Positions 34,748 through 41,835 of a DNA stretch of 64,000 nt are shown piece by piece (within the stretch, counting starts at the first letter, position 1; each line of letters begins with the position of its first letter). The position numbers were made by a program, and so were the translations under genes. The stretch is from Nocardioidaceae bacterium SCSIO 66511 (GTDB lineage Bacteria; Actinomycetota; Actinomycetes; Propionibacteriales; Nocardioidaceae), in NCBI GenBank assembly GCA_023100825.1, contig CP095846.1, forward strand, positions 3,348,001-3,412,000, given 5' to 3'. The notes beneath the pieces were generated by a model. It had not been told where the DNA came from. It made no database searches and saw only the letters and a program-made list of their open reading frames with translations.

Positions 34748-36145
34748 TCAGTAGCCGACGTCGAGCGCGAGCATCTCGTCTTCGGTCTCGCGACGTAGCA
34801 TCAACCGGGCCTCGCCGTCGCGTACGGCGACGACCGCGGCCTTCGGCACATGGTTGTAGTTGCTCGCCATGGAGCGGCAGTACGCACCGGTGCCCGGCAC
34901 GGCAATGAGGTCACCGACCGCCAGATCGCCGGGCAGGAACTCGTCTTTGACGATGATGTCGCCCGACTCGCAGTGTTTGCCGACGACGCGCGTGAGCGTT
35001 GGTTCGACCTCGGAGCGGCGCGAAGCGAGTGTGCACGAGTAGTCGGCGTCGTACAGCGCGGTACGAATGTTGTCACTCATGCCGCCGTCGACCGATACGT
35101 ACGTGCGGGTCGCGCCGCCGTCGAGGGCGACCGGCTTGACCGTGCCGACCTCGTAGAGGGTGAACGTCGACGGGCCGGCGATCGCACGACCCGGCTCGAT
35201 CGACAGCTTCGGCATTGCGACCCCGAGCGCCCCGCACTCGTAGGCGACGATCTCACGCATCCCCGCCGCGAGCTGTGCTGGTGTCGAGGGGTCGTCCTGC
35301 GTGGTGTAGGCGATACCGAAGCCGCCGCCGAGGTCGAGCTCGGGCGGGGTGTAGCCGCATTCCTTGATGATCTGCGCGTGCAGCCCGACGACCCGTCGCG
35401 CCGCGACCTCGAAGCCGGACGTGTCGAAGATCTGCGAGCCGATGTGCGAGTGCACGCCGCGGAACTCCATGCTCGGCTCGTCGACGATGCGACGGACTGC
35501 CTCGAGCGCCTCGCCCTCGGTGATCGAAAGGCCGAACTTCTGGTCCTCGTGCGCGGTCGCGATGTACTCGTGTGTGTGCGCCTCTACTCCGGCGGTCACC
35601 CGCACCATGACGCGCGCCGTCACTCCGAGCTCGGTCGCGATCTCGACGATGCGGTCGATCTCGTCGTGCGAGTCGACGATGATCCGGCCGACGCCCGCAT
35701 CGAGCGCGCGTACGAGCTCACGACGCGACTTGTTATTGCCGTGTAGGCCGATGTCGGCCGCAGGAACACCGGCGCGGAGTGCCACCGCGAGCTCGCCGCC
35801 TGTGCAGACGTCGAGACGTAGGCCTTCCTCATGCACCCACCGCGCTGTCGTCGTGCACAGGAACGCCTTGCCCGCGTAGTAGACGTCCCAGCCGACGAAC
35901 GCCTCGCGGAACGCCCGGGCGCGGCTACGGAAGTCGTGCTCATCGACGACGTAGGTAGGTGTGCCGTACTCGCGTGCGATGTCGAGCATCGAGACGCCGC
36001 CTGCAGTGAGTACGCCGTCGACCTTGCGTACCGTCGCCGGCCACAGCTGTGGCACCAACTCGTTGGGATCCTCTGGAAGATCGAGCCACGCCGGCCCGCG
36101 TGAGCCGGCCTGGCCGTGCAGGGCTCCTGCCTCATGTGCGCGCAT
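34748..36145 (-). CDS. lysA: Diaminopimelate decarboxylase
   Basis: This 465-residue PLP enzyme decarboxylates meso-diaminopimelate to lysine. The PLP Lys93 is in DVYYAGKAFLC, the phosphate loop GGGFGIAY is present, and HCESGDI near the C terminus supplies the partner active-site Cys. ATG 36145 follows the argS stop by 7 bases; the in-frame upstream extension lies within argS and is not needed. No ribosome site is visible, which suggests coupling to argS. Confidence 0.94.
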   Translation of the reverse strand: MRAHEAGALHGQAGSRGPAWLDLPEDPNELVPQLWPATVRKVDGVLTAGGVSMLDIAREYGTPTYVVDEHDFRSRARAFREAFVGWDVYYAGKAFLCTTTARWVHEEGLRLDVCTGGELAVALRAGVPAADIGLHGNNKSRRELVRALDAGVGRIIVDSHDEIDRIVEIATELGVTARVMVRVTAGVEAHTHEYIATAHEDQKFGLSITEGEALEAVRRIVDEPSMEFRGVHSHIGSQIFDTSGFEVAARRVVGLHAQIIKECGYTPPELDLGGGFGIAYTTQDDPSTPAQLAAGMREIVAYECGALGVAMPKLSIEPGRAIAGPSTFTLYEVGTVKPVALDGGATRTYVSVDGGMSDNIRTALYDADYSCTLASRRSEVEPTLTRVVGKHCESGDIIVKDEFLPGDLAVGDLIAVPGTGAYCRSMASNYNHVPKAAVVAVRDGEARLMLRRETEDEMLALDVGY

Positions 36146-36152
36146 CAGGGGG

Positions 36153-37817
36153 TCACATCCGCTCGGGTGCGCCGACGCCGATGAGATCGAGGCCGTTGCG
36201 GAGTACGACGCGGGTTGCCGCAACGAGCATCAGCCGGGACCGATGCAGCTCGCCGGCCTCCTCATCACCCATCGGCAACACCCGACACTCGTCGTAGAAC
36301 TTGTGGAACGTCGACGCGGTGTCTTCCAGGTAGCGCGCGATGCGATGCGGCTCGCGCAACTCCGCCGACTTCGCCACCACGCGCGGGAACTCCGCGAGCG
36401 CGCGGAGCAGGTCGCCTTCTCGCTCATGGGAGAGCAGCGACGCGTCGAACGTCTCCGCGTCGAAGGACAGGCCCAGGTCTGCGGCATTGCGCAGGATCGA
36501 CGACAACCTCGCGTGGGCGTACTGCACGTAGAAGACCGGGTTGTCGCTGGCCTGCCGGGTGATCTCGTCGACGTCGAGCGTCAGCGGAGAGTCGGTCGGA
36601 TAACGAATGAGCGAGTAGCGCAACGAGTCGACGCCGATCAGTTCGACGAGCTCCTGCAGCGTGACCAAGGTGCCCGCCCGCTTGGACAGCTTGAGCTCCT
36701 GGCCGTCCTGGAGAATCTTGACCAACTGGCCGATCAGCACCTGCAGATTGCGATCCGGTTCGTCGCCGGCGCATGCGGCCATCGCCTTGAGCCGACCGAC
36801 ATAGCCGTGGTGGTCGGCCCCGAGCAGGTAGATGCACAGGTCGAAGCCGCGCTCGCGCTTGTTGACGTAGTACGCCGTGTCGGAGGCGAAGTAGGTGTAG
36901 CTGCCGTTGCTCCGGACGAGTACGCGGTCCTTGTCGTCTCCAAAGTCGGATGTGCGCATCCACTGTGCGCCGTCGGCCTCGAAGACATGACCGTGTTGCT
37001 TGAGCACATCGAGGCCGTGCTCGACCGCTCCCGAGTCGTGCAGGCTGCGCTCGGAGAACCACACGTCGAAATGCGTACGGAAGTCATCAAGCTGCTCACG
37101 CTGCTCGGTCAGCTGACGCTCGTACCCGGCCTCTCGGAACGCCACGAGCTGCTCATCGCGTGGCAGAGCGGTGATCGCCGGGTCGGCGTCCACGATCTCC
37201 TGCGCCAGCTCCGCGATGTACGCACCGTGGTATCCGTCCTCAGGCGTCGGCTCGCCGTGCACCGAAGCCATCAGCGATGCGCCGAAGTTGTCCATCTGGG
37301 CGCCGCGATCGTTGGTGTAGAACTCACGTGTCACCTTCGCGCCCGCCGCGATCAGCACCCGAGCCATCGCGTCGCCCACGGCGGCCCACCGGGTGTGGCC
37401 GATGTGCAGCGGTCCGGTCGGATTGGCCGAGATGAACTCCAGGTTGATCGTGGCACCAGCCATCGCGTCACTTCGGCCGTACGCCTCGGCGGCGGCGACG
37501 ACCTGCGCAGCCACCTCGCCCTGCGCGCTCGCCTCGACGCGAAGATTCAAGAACCCCGGACCGGCCACCTCCGCAGAGGCGACTCCATCGGCAGAGACGA
37601 GCTCGCCGGCAAGCAGCTGGGCGAAGTCGCGGGGGTTCTGACCGGCCCGCTTGGCGAGCTGGAGAGCGACGTTGGTCGCGTAGTCGCCGTGCTCACGCTG
37701 TTTGGGTCGCTCGACACGTACGCCCGACGGCACACCGTCGGGCAAGGCGATGTCTCCGCGCTCGACGAGCGCGGACAGGGCAGACACGATCACATCGGAC
37801 AACTGCTCGGGGGTCAC
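36153..37817 (-). CDS. argS: Arginyl-tRNA synthetase
   Basis: This 554-residue class I synthetase charges tRNA-Arg. HIGH is at 138-141 (NPTGPLHIGHTRWAAVGD), the KMSKS-like motif is KLSKRAGTLVTL, and the C-terminal DALR-type anticodon domain ends in RMVLRNGLDLIGVGAPERM-like sequence. GTG 37817 is preceded by TAGGCT at a 6-base distance and no ribosome site. It heads the argS-lysA pair; a tRNA-Arg gene lies about 490 bases upstream. Confidence 0.95.
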   Translation of the reverse strand: MTPEQLSDVIVSALSALVERGDIALPDGVPSGVRVERPKQREHGDYATNVALQLAKRAGQNPRDFAQLLAGELVSADGVASAEVAGPGFLNLRVEASAQGEVAAQVVAAAEAYGRSDAMAGATINLEFISANPTGPLHIGHTRWAAVGDAMARVLIAAGAKVTREFYTNDRGAQMDNFGASLMASVHGEPTPEDGYHGAYIAELAQEIVDADPAITALPRDEQLVAFREAGYERQLTEQREQLDDFRTHFDVWFSERSLHDSGAVEHGLDVLKQHGHVFEADGAQWMRTSDFGDDKDRVLVRSNGSYTYFASDTAYYVNKRERGFDLCIYLLGADHHGYVGRLKAMAACAGDEPDRNLQVLIGQLVKILQDGQELKLSKRAGTLVTLQELVELIGVDSLRYSLIRYPTDSPLTLDVDEITRQASDNPVFYVQYAHARLSSILRNAADLGLSFDAETFDASLLSHEREGDLLRALAEFPRVVAKSAELREPHRIARYLEDTASTFHKFYDECRVLPMGDEEAGELHRSRLMLVAATRVVLRNGLDLIGVGAPERM

Positions 37818-37823
37818 CGACCT

Positions 37824-37829
37824 AGCCTA
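37824..37829 (-). promoter_or_regulatory. -10 box TAGGCT of a likely leaderless argS mRNA
   Basis: On the minus strand CGATAGGCT is followed by AGGTCG and the argS GTG. The box and spacing are identical to those before hom. No clear -35 is seen. Confidence 0.55.
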
Positions 37830-37863
37830 TCGGCGCGCCTCACCCGCGTCGCCACTGGTTTAC

Positions 37864-38235
37864 TCAGTCGAGCAGCGACTGGATCGTCTCCACCAGGCGA
37901 TCAGGGTCGAACGGCTTCACCACGTACGCGTCGGCGCCCGCCGCCCAACCGCGCCGGATGTCGACCGACTGTGCCTGCGTCGTGACCATCACGATCGGCA
38001 CCTGCGCCGTCGATTCGCGGGCACGCAGCGCCTCGACTGTCTCGTAACCGTTGAGCTCCGGCATCACCACGTCGACGGTGATCAGATCGGGCGCGACGTC
38101 ATCGACCATCGCGAGACACTCGCCACCGTCGCAAGCCTCCTCGACCCGAAAGCCCTCCAACTCCAGATTCGTACGAATCAGCAGCCGAATCGAGGCCGTG
38201 TCGTCAACGACGAGCACGGTGCGCTGAGCCGCCAT
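37864..38235 (-). CDS. CheY-like single-domain response regulator
   Basis: This 123-residue receiver domain has the acidic pair in VLVVDDTASIR, phospho-acceptor Asp in DLITVDVVMPELNGYE, switch Thr in IVMVTTQAQ and Lys in VVKPFDP. There is no output domain, so it must act by protein contact. No histidine kinase is adjacent. The start at ATG 38235 follows TACTGT by 7 bases. An upstream in-frame start would add 13 residues without homology. Confidence 0.88.
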   Translation of the reverse strand: MAAQRTVLVVDDTASIRLLIRTNLELEGFRVEEACDGGECLAMVDDVAPDLITVDVVMPELNGYETVEALRARESTAQVPIVMVTTQAQSVDIRRGWAAGADAYVVKPFDPDRLVETIQSLLD

Positions 38236-38242
38236 GCGCACC

Positions 38243-38248
38243 ACAGTA
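38243..38248 (-). promoter_or_regulatory. -10 box TACTGT before the response regulator
   Basis: TACTGT on the minus strand is followed by 7 bases and the ATG at 38235, with no ribosome site. This is another member of the leaderless layout. Confidence 0.45.
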
Positions 38249-38302
38249 GTGGGGTGCGAGTCGCGCGCACGCATTACGGTAGGCTTCGACAGCGCCCGAT
38301 GA

Positions 38303-38374
38303 GCCCCCGTAGCTCAGGGGATAGAGCACCGCCCTCCGGAGGCGGGTGCGCAGGTTCGAATCCTGCCGGGGGCG
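38303..38374 (+). tRNA. tRNA-Arg (anticodon CCG)
   Basis: The cloverleaf is complete: acceptor GCCCCCG (38303-38309) pairs with CGGGGGC (38367-38373), with discriminator G38374. D arm GCTC/GAGC; anticodon stem CCGCC/GGCGG (38329-38333, 38341-38345) with anticodon CCG at 38336-38338; T arm with GGTTCGAATCC. The CCA end is not encoded. It reads CGG arginine codons, frequent in this genome. Confidence 0.95.
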
Positions 38375-38691
38375 CCCACCAGACATCCGCGCGCAGAGCA
38401 CCGCGCTCTACCAAACGGCGGCGGCCTTGTTCCCGTCCGCTGCCGTTCGACCGACGGTTGCATGATTGAGGCGATCGGCGATGGCCTGGTAGCCGAGCCG
38501 TTCGTTGACGCGCCAGCCGAAGACCTGCCGCACCGTTTCAGCTTGTGCTGCGCGCGGCTCAAGGCGGCTCTTCTTGATGCCCTTGGCTCGCTTCGCGGGG
38601 ACCGGATGCGGCACCGTGCTTGCGCTACAGCGGGCGGGTTGGACATCCCAGATCGGGCATCCCGTCGGATCGCCGCGTACAGGTCGACCCC
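38375..38691. other. Gap between tRNA-Arg and hydrolase gene
   Basis: Apart from the recombinase remnant, this 317-base stretch has no supported gene. A copy of the tRNA 3' end, which would mark a right attachment site, was not seen in the following 3 kb. Confidence 0.5.
38408..38623 (-). pseudogene. Remnant of a large serine recombinase
   Basis: A minus-strand frame of about 70 codons reads VPHPVPAKRAKGIKKSRLEP then VRQVFGWRVNERLGYQAIAD, the pattern of the 'Recombinase' domain of phage-type serine integrases in actinobacteria. The catalytic resolvase domain and the C-terminal part are missing, and the frame ends shortly after. It starts 34 bases from the 3' end of the tRNA-Arg gene. I read it as the decayed integrase of a past insertion; the family call is by motif memory only. 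Confidence 0.5.
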
Positions 38692-39525
38692 TCAGTGTTC
38701 GCTGCTGAAGAACCGTAGCAACAGCGGGCCGACGGTCTGTGGGTCGACGACGTGATCCGACGCCTCAAGGGTCTCCCGTTGCGCGTGGGGTAGTAGGTCT
38801 GCAAGCTCGTCGGCTGCGCGGTCGAAGAAGTCCGAGGGCAGGCCTGCCATGTAGGGGACCGTGATCGGTCCTCCGGTGGTGACCAGGGCCGGTTGGGTGA
38901 CCGTTGCCAGTCGATCGGTCGGCAGTTGGTAGCGGTTGAGGAAGACGCTGTCGTGAACCAGCGTGGGCGCGAGGGCGACCGAATACGCCCAATGCGCCGT
39001 CTGCTTGCCTGCCGCTTTCCTGGCCGCGATGTTGTCGTCGGAGGCACCGGTCATGCGCATGAACAGTTCGAGAACCTCCTCGTCTCGCCCGGCGTCGAAG
39101 GCGCGTCGGGTGTCCGCGACGTACTCCTCGAATCGCGGGCGGATGTCGTCCCCGACCGCGTAGGGCACCTCCCACACGGCGATCGTGTCGATAGCTGACC
39201 CGGCCGCGGCGGCTTCCACCACCAGCGCGCCGCCAGAGGACGCCCCGAACAGGTGTGCCGAGCCGCCCGCCTCCGCGATCAACGCATCCAGATCCTCGAT
39301 CTCCCTTTCCACGGCGTACGGCTCGGTGAAGCCGCTCGCGCCGCGTCCCCGACGGGCATAGTTGTAGACCGTGAAGTGCTCGGCGAGAGCAGGTACCAGA
39401 GGAGTGTTCTCGGCTCCGTCGTCCAGTGCGCCGCCTACCAGGACGACGGCCGGGCCGCTTCCTTCCCTGTCGTAGGCGATGGTGGTGCCATCGTTTGATG
39501 TCACGCGAAAGGCCATCTCGTTCAT
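38692..39525 (-). CDS. Alpha/beta-hydrolase
   Basis: This 277-residue protein has the alpha/beta-hydrolase fold. It begins TSNDGTTIAYDREGSGPAVV, has an oxyanion segment VLVGGALDD, a nucleophile elbow GASSGG, and a late His in EASDHVVDP. The substrate is not identifiable. It follows a DoxX-like gene by 27 bases, and both lie downstream of a PadR regulator, forming a small accessory operon. A ribosome site GGAG precedes ATG 39525; an in-frame ATG at 39516 is an alternative. Confidence 0.82.
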   Translation of the reverse strand: MNEMAFRVTSNDGTTIAYDREGSGPAVVLVGGALDDGAENTPLVPALAEHFTVYNYARRGRGASGFTEPYAVEREIEDLDALIAEAGGSAHLFGASSGGALVVEAAAAGSAIDTIAVWEVPYAVGDDIRPRFEEYVADTRRAFDAGRDEEVLELFMRMTGASDDNIAARKAAGKQTAHWAYSVALAPTLVHDSVFLNRYQLPTDRLATVTQPALVTTGGPITVPYMAGLPSDFFDRAADELADLLPHAQRETLEASDHVVDPQTVGPLLLRFFSSEH

Positions 39526-39552
39526 CTCACATCTCCATTCGAGAGGTTTGTC

Positions 39553-39969
39553 TCAGCGCCTGAGCAGCGTGCTGACGACGGCCTCGGTGCGTGACCACCG
39601 CACCCTTGCGATCACGGCCGCCACGACGAGAAGGACGAGCGGTAGCCAAGGGCTCTGCTCGAGCACGAACTGATCGGTGATGACAGCACCGGCCAGCAAT
39701 GCCGCCAACCCGAGACTGGCCAGGCCCACCAGAGCCGGGATCAGAAGTCCAACCCCTCCCGCGACCTCCAGCGCTCCGACCAGGTACCGGAGCCACTGGC
39801 CAGCCCCGATGTCGGCGAACATGTCCACCATGACGGGGTCGCCGGCGAGCTTCGAGATTCCGCCGCCGGCGATTATCGCCGCGAGCACGACTTGCAGAAT
39901 CCAGACCCCGATGCTGCTCGCCCGCCCGGGCGCAACGGTTTCCGAGTGGTTCTTGGGGATGGTGCTCAT
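39553..39969 (-). CDS. DoxX-family membrane protein
   Basis: This 138-residue protein has four predicted membrane helices: SIGVWILQVVLAAIIAGGGI, then WLRYLVGALEVAGGVGLLIPAL, then LGLAALLAGAVI, then PWLPLVLLVVAAVIARV. The DoxX hallmarks are GGISKLAGDP and the LEVAGGVGLL motif. Members are linked to redox and detoxification, but the biochemistry is poorly known. AAGGAG precedes ATG 39969; the open frame upstream lacks homology. Two TCAAGTTTGA boxes lie upstream (40093-40102 and 40139-40148). Confidence 0.82.
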   Translation of the reverse strand: MSTIPKNHSETVAPGRASSIGVWILQVVLAAIIAGGGISKLAGDPVMVDMFADIGAGQWLRYLVGALEVAGGVGLLIPALVGLASLGLAALLAGAVITDQFVLEQSPWLPLVLLVVAAVIARVRWSRTEAVVSTLLRR

Positions 39970-40092
39970 TCGGCTCTCCTTGTCGTGTCCGGACCTGGTA
40001 CCGGTGATGGCGTTGGCCGAGTGGGCCGGGTTGTCGGAGTTGATCTCATCCAAGTGCTCGCGGGTGTTGCGAACGGATTGATTGGGCGCTAA

Positions 40093-40149
40093 TCAAGTTT
40101 GAATACTTGCCAAGAGTGCATGGAGAGGAAACGACTTGTCAAGTTTGAC
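40093..40149. promoter_or_regulatory. Candidate PadR operator: duplicated TCAAGTTTGA boxes
   Basis: The near-palindrome TCAAGTTTGA occurs at 40093-40102 and 40139-40148, 46 bases apart. The right copy extends to GTCAA-GT-TTGAC (40138-40149). The left copy is part of CAAGTTTGAATACTTG (40094-40109), which is also an inverted repeat. They lie between the padR stop and the doxX start, in a stretch richer in A/T than its surroundings. Confidence 0.55.
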
Positions 40150-40745
40150 TAGAAGCGCATCTTGAGGGGATCGGGGACCGTTCGCCACGAACCCGGATCA
40201 TCGGCCATGGTGTAGGCGCCCTCAGACAGTCGTTTGCTCAGGCTCTTCGCCCACTCCAGTTCGGTGCGTGCGTGTCCCGCCCACAGTTCGGCCTGATCGC
40301 GGATGTGCTCGGGGGTGTCCCGATTGGGGTTCTCCCGCCACTTGGCCTGCTCTACGAGCTCCGCTTCCAGGCGCGCGACCCGCTCGTTAACGTGCGCGAT
40401 GGCATCTGTCCTGGTCAGCATGGGCAACATGGCGATGGACGCGTTGAGCATGTCCGGGTCGTGGGTGCGCCGCAGACCGTCGCGGACCAGTTCGGCTACC
40501 TCGTCACGTCCCCGAGCTGTCGCGCGGTACAGAACGCGCTCGGGCCCGGAGTTGCCCGGCTCGGCATGTTCGGTGAGGAGGCCATCAGCCGCCGCCTTCT
40601 TCAGTGCGTGATAAATCGAGCCGGGCTTGATCTTGGCCCAATTCTCCGCACGCCAGGTCTGCAGCAGTTCGGACCGCACCTGGTAGCCATGCGCGCCGCC
40701 GGAAAGGTGCACAATACCGAGTACCAGGAGCTTCGTCGCCGACAC
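40149..40745 (-). CDS. PadR-family transcriptional regulator
   Basis: This 198-residue repressor has an N-terminal winged helix (LLVLGIVHLSGGAHGYQVRSELL, then KIKPGSIYHALKKAAADGLL) and a C-terminal helical dimerisation domain (Vir_act_alpha_C-like). GTG 40745 is chosen because GGAGG lies 7 bases upstream and the helix-turn-helix then begins at once. It stands upstream of doxX and the hydrolase on the same strand, so it probably controls them and possibly itself. Confidence 0.87.
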   Translation of the reverse strand: MSATKLLVLGIVHLSGGAHGYQVRSELLQTWRAENWAKIKPGSIYHALKKAAADGLLTEHAEPGNSGPERVLYRATARGRDEVAELVRDGLRRTHDPDMLNASIAMLPMLTRTDAIAHVNERVARLEAELVEQAKWRENPNRDTPEHIRDQAELWAGHARTELEWAKSLSKRLSEGAYTMADDPGSWRTVPDPLKMRF

Positions 40746-41223
40746 GCGCCCACCTCCGCTCAATCTGCTCGGACTCGCTCCGCTTGCGCGCCCGCCAGGG
40801 TGATGCCCACTCTCACCAACACTAGGTTGCCCTCCTGATCCGGGTGGTGTCAGCACTGACGTACGAACCGTGCCGGTGGAGACCTCCAAAGCCATGGCTT
40901 GGACGAACTGGCGAGCCCTGGAGTGATCTCGACCTTGCCATCAGTAGGTCCACGACGCAGGTATTCGATCGACTCGGTGCCGAGTTGACCGAGGGTTGCC
41001 GCACTGTGGGTCGTCATCAGTATCTGGTGTCCTCGACGACCCGAAACGTCCGGCCCTCGTGGGCCTCGGCCGAGATGGTGGCTCCACGGGGCCAGGAGCC
41101 GGTTCAGGGCTTGGGATGGTTCTCAAGGGAGTTCGACAGGGGCGTCCTACCCGAGTTCAGCCGGAAGTCTTACCCGAGGCGCTGTGCGGTCGGTATGGAT
41201 CGCACGGTGATAGACAAAGTCCC
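40746..41223. other. Gap upstream of LOG gene with decayed coding sequence
   Basis: This 478-base stretch has no intact gene. It contains an ATPase-like remnant on the minus strand (40850-41037) and, near the right end, TAGACA (41211-41216) 7 bases before the GTG of the LOG gene, a possible leaderless promoter. Several frames stay open by G+C bias only. Confidence 0.45.
40850..41037 (-). pseudogene. Possible AAA/RecF-like ATPase C-terminal remnant
   Basis: One minus-strand frame reads HQILMTTHSAATLGQLGTES followed by IEYLRRGPTDGKVEITPG and ends in TGA at 40850. The string resembles the Walker B-downstream H-loop of OLD/RecF-type or AAA_21 ATPases (QIL-TTHS-LL). Upstream the frame is broken. 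It is a weak, motif-based call on a fragment at the edge of the island. Confidence 0.33.
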
Positions 41224-41796
41224 GTGCGCATAGCGATCTTCACCGGGTCATCGGACGGACAGCCTGCTCATCGACTCGCCGCCGCAACGCTCGGCACCAG
41301 CCTCGCCGAGGCCGATGTCGGCGTCGTCTACGGAGGCGCACACGTCGGTCTGATGGGAGTGGTGGCCGATGCCGCGCTCGCTGCCGGCGGCGAGGTGTTC
41401 GGGGTTATCCCACAGCAGCTGGTCGACTGGGAGGTAGCGCACCGTGGCCTGACCCGGCTCGAGACGGTCGCCACCATGCACGAGCGCAAGGCCCGAATGG
41501 CCGACCTCGCCGATGCCTTCGTGGCTCTGCCCGGCGGCGCGGGCACCCTCGAGGAACTGTTCGAGGTGTTCACCTGGGGCCAGCTCGGGCTCCACACCAA
41601 ACCGACCGCGTTGTACGACGTCGACGGGTTCTACGCACCGCTTCTCACCCAACTACGCCAGATGGTCGAACAGGGCTATCTTCGCGAGCAGTACCTCGAT
41701 GCGCTCGGCACCGTGCGCGACCCGACCGAACTCCTCGCGTTCGTCACGGAGTACGAACACCCACGCAGAAAGTGGGCGAGTGCCGCGGAGAGCTGA
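41224..41796 (+). CDS. LOG-family protein (nucleoside-5'-monophosphate phosphoribohydrolase type)
   Basis: This 190-residue Rossmann-fold protein belongs to the LOG/TIGR00730 family. Members release free bases such as cytokinins from riboside monophosphates; the physiological substrate in most bacteria is uncertain. The signature LPGGAGTLEELFEVFTWGQ contains the PGGxGTxxE motif. GTG 41224 is chosen since VRIAIFTGSSDG is the family start; there is no ribosome site. The stop codon sits in the loop of a strong terminator hairpin. Confidence 0.88.
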   Translation: MRIAIFTGSSDGQPAHRLAAATLGTSLAEADVGVVYGGAHVGLMGVVADAALAAGGEVFGVIPQQLVDWEVAHRGLTRLETVATMHERKARMADLADAFVALPGGAGTLEELFEVFTWGQLGLHTKPTALYDVDGFYAPLLTQLRQMVEQGYLREQYLDALGTVRDPTELLAFVTEYEHPRRKWASAAES

Positions 41797-41815
41797 CTCC
41801 GCGTCACTCGCCCAC
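41772..41815. terminator. Terminator hairpin spanning the LOG gene stop
   Basis: An 18-bp stem with one mismatch (C41783 opposite T41804) has arms 41772-41789 and 41798-41815 and an 8-base loop that contains the TGA stop. It lies between convergent genes and ends 21 bases from the lat stop, so it can serve both strands. Confidence 0.75.
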
Positions 41816-41835
41816 CTACAGGCGTACTCCCCCAC

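Noticed and set aside
34748-36223. Longer start for lysA at 36223
   Set aside because: The extra 26 codons lie inside argS and show no similarity; ATG 36145 gives the normal length.
35961-37985. 674-codon plus-strand frame opposite lysA, argS and the response regulator
   Set aside because: Shadow of three real genes; no motif recognisable.
38375-41223. Intact mobile element with attachment sites
   Set aside because: No complete recombinase and no duplicated tRNA 3' end were found; only remnants remain.
40844-41233. 129-codon plus-strand frame upstream of the LOG gene
   Set aside because: No homology or ribosome site, and it overlaps the ATPase-like remnant on the other strand.
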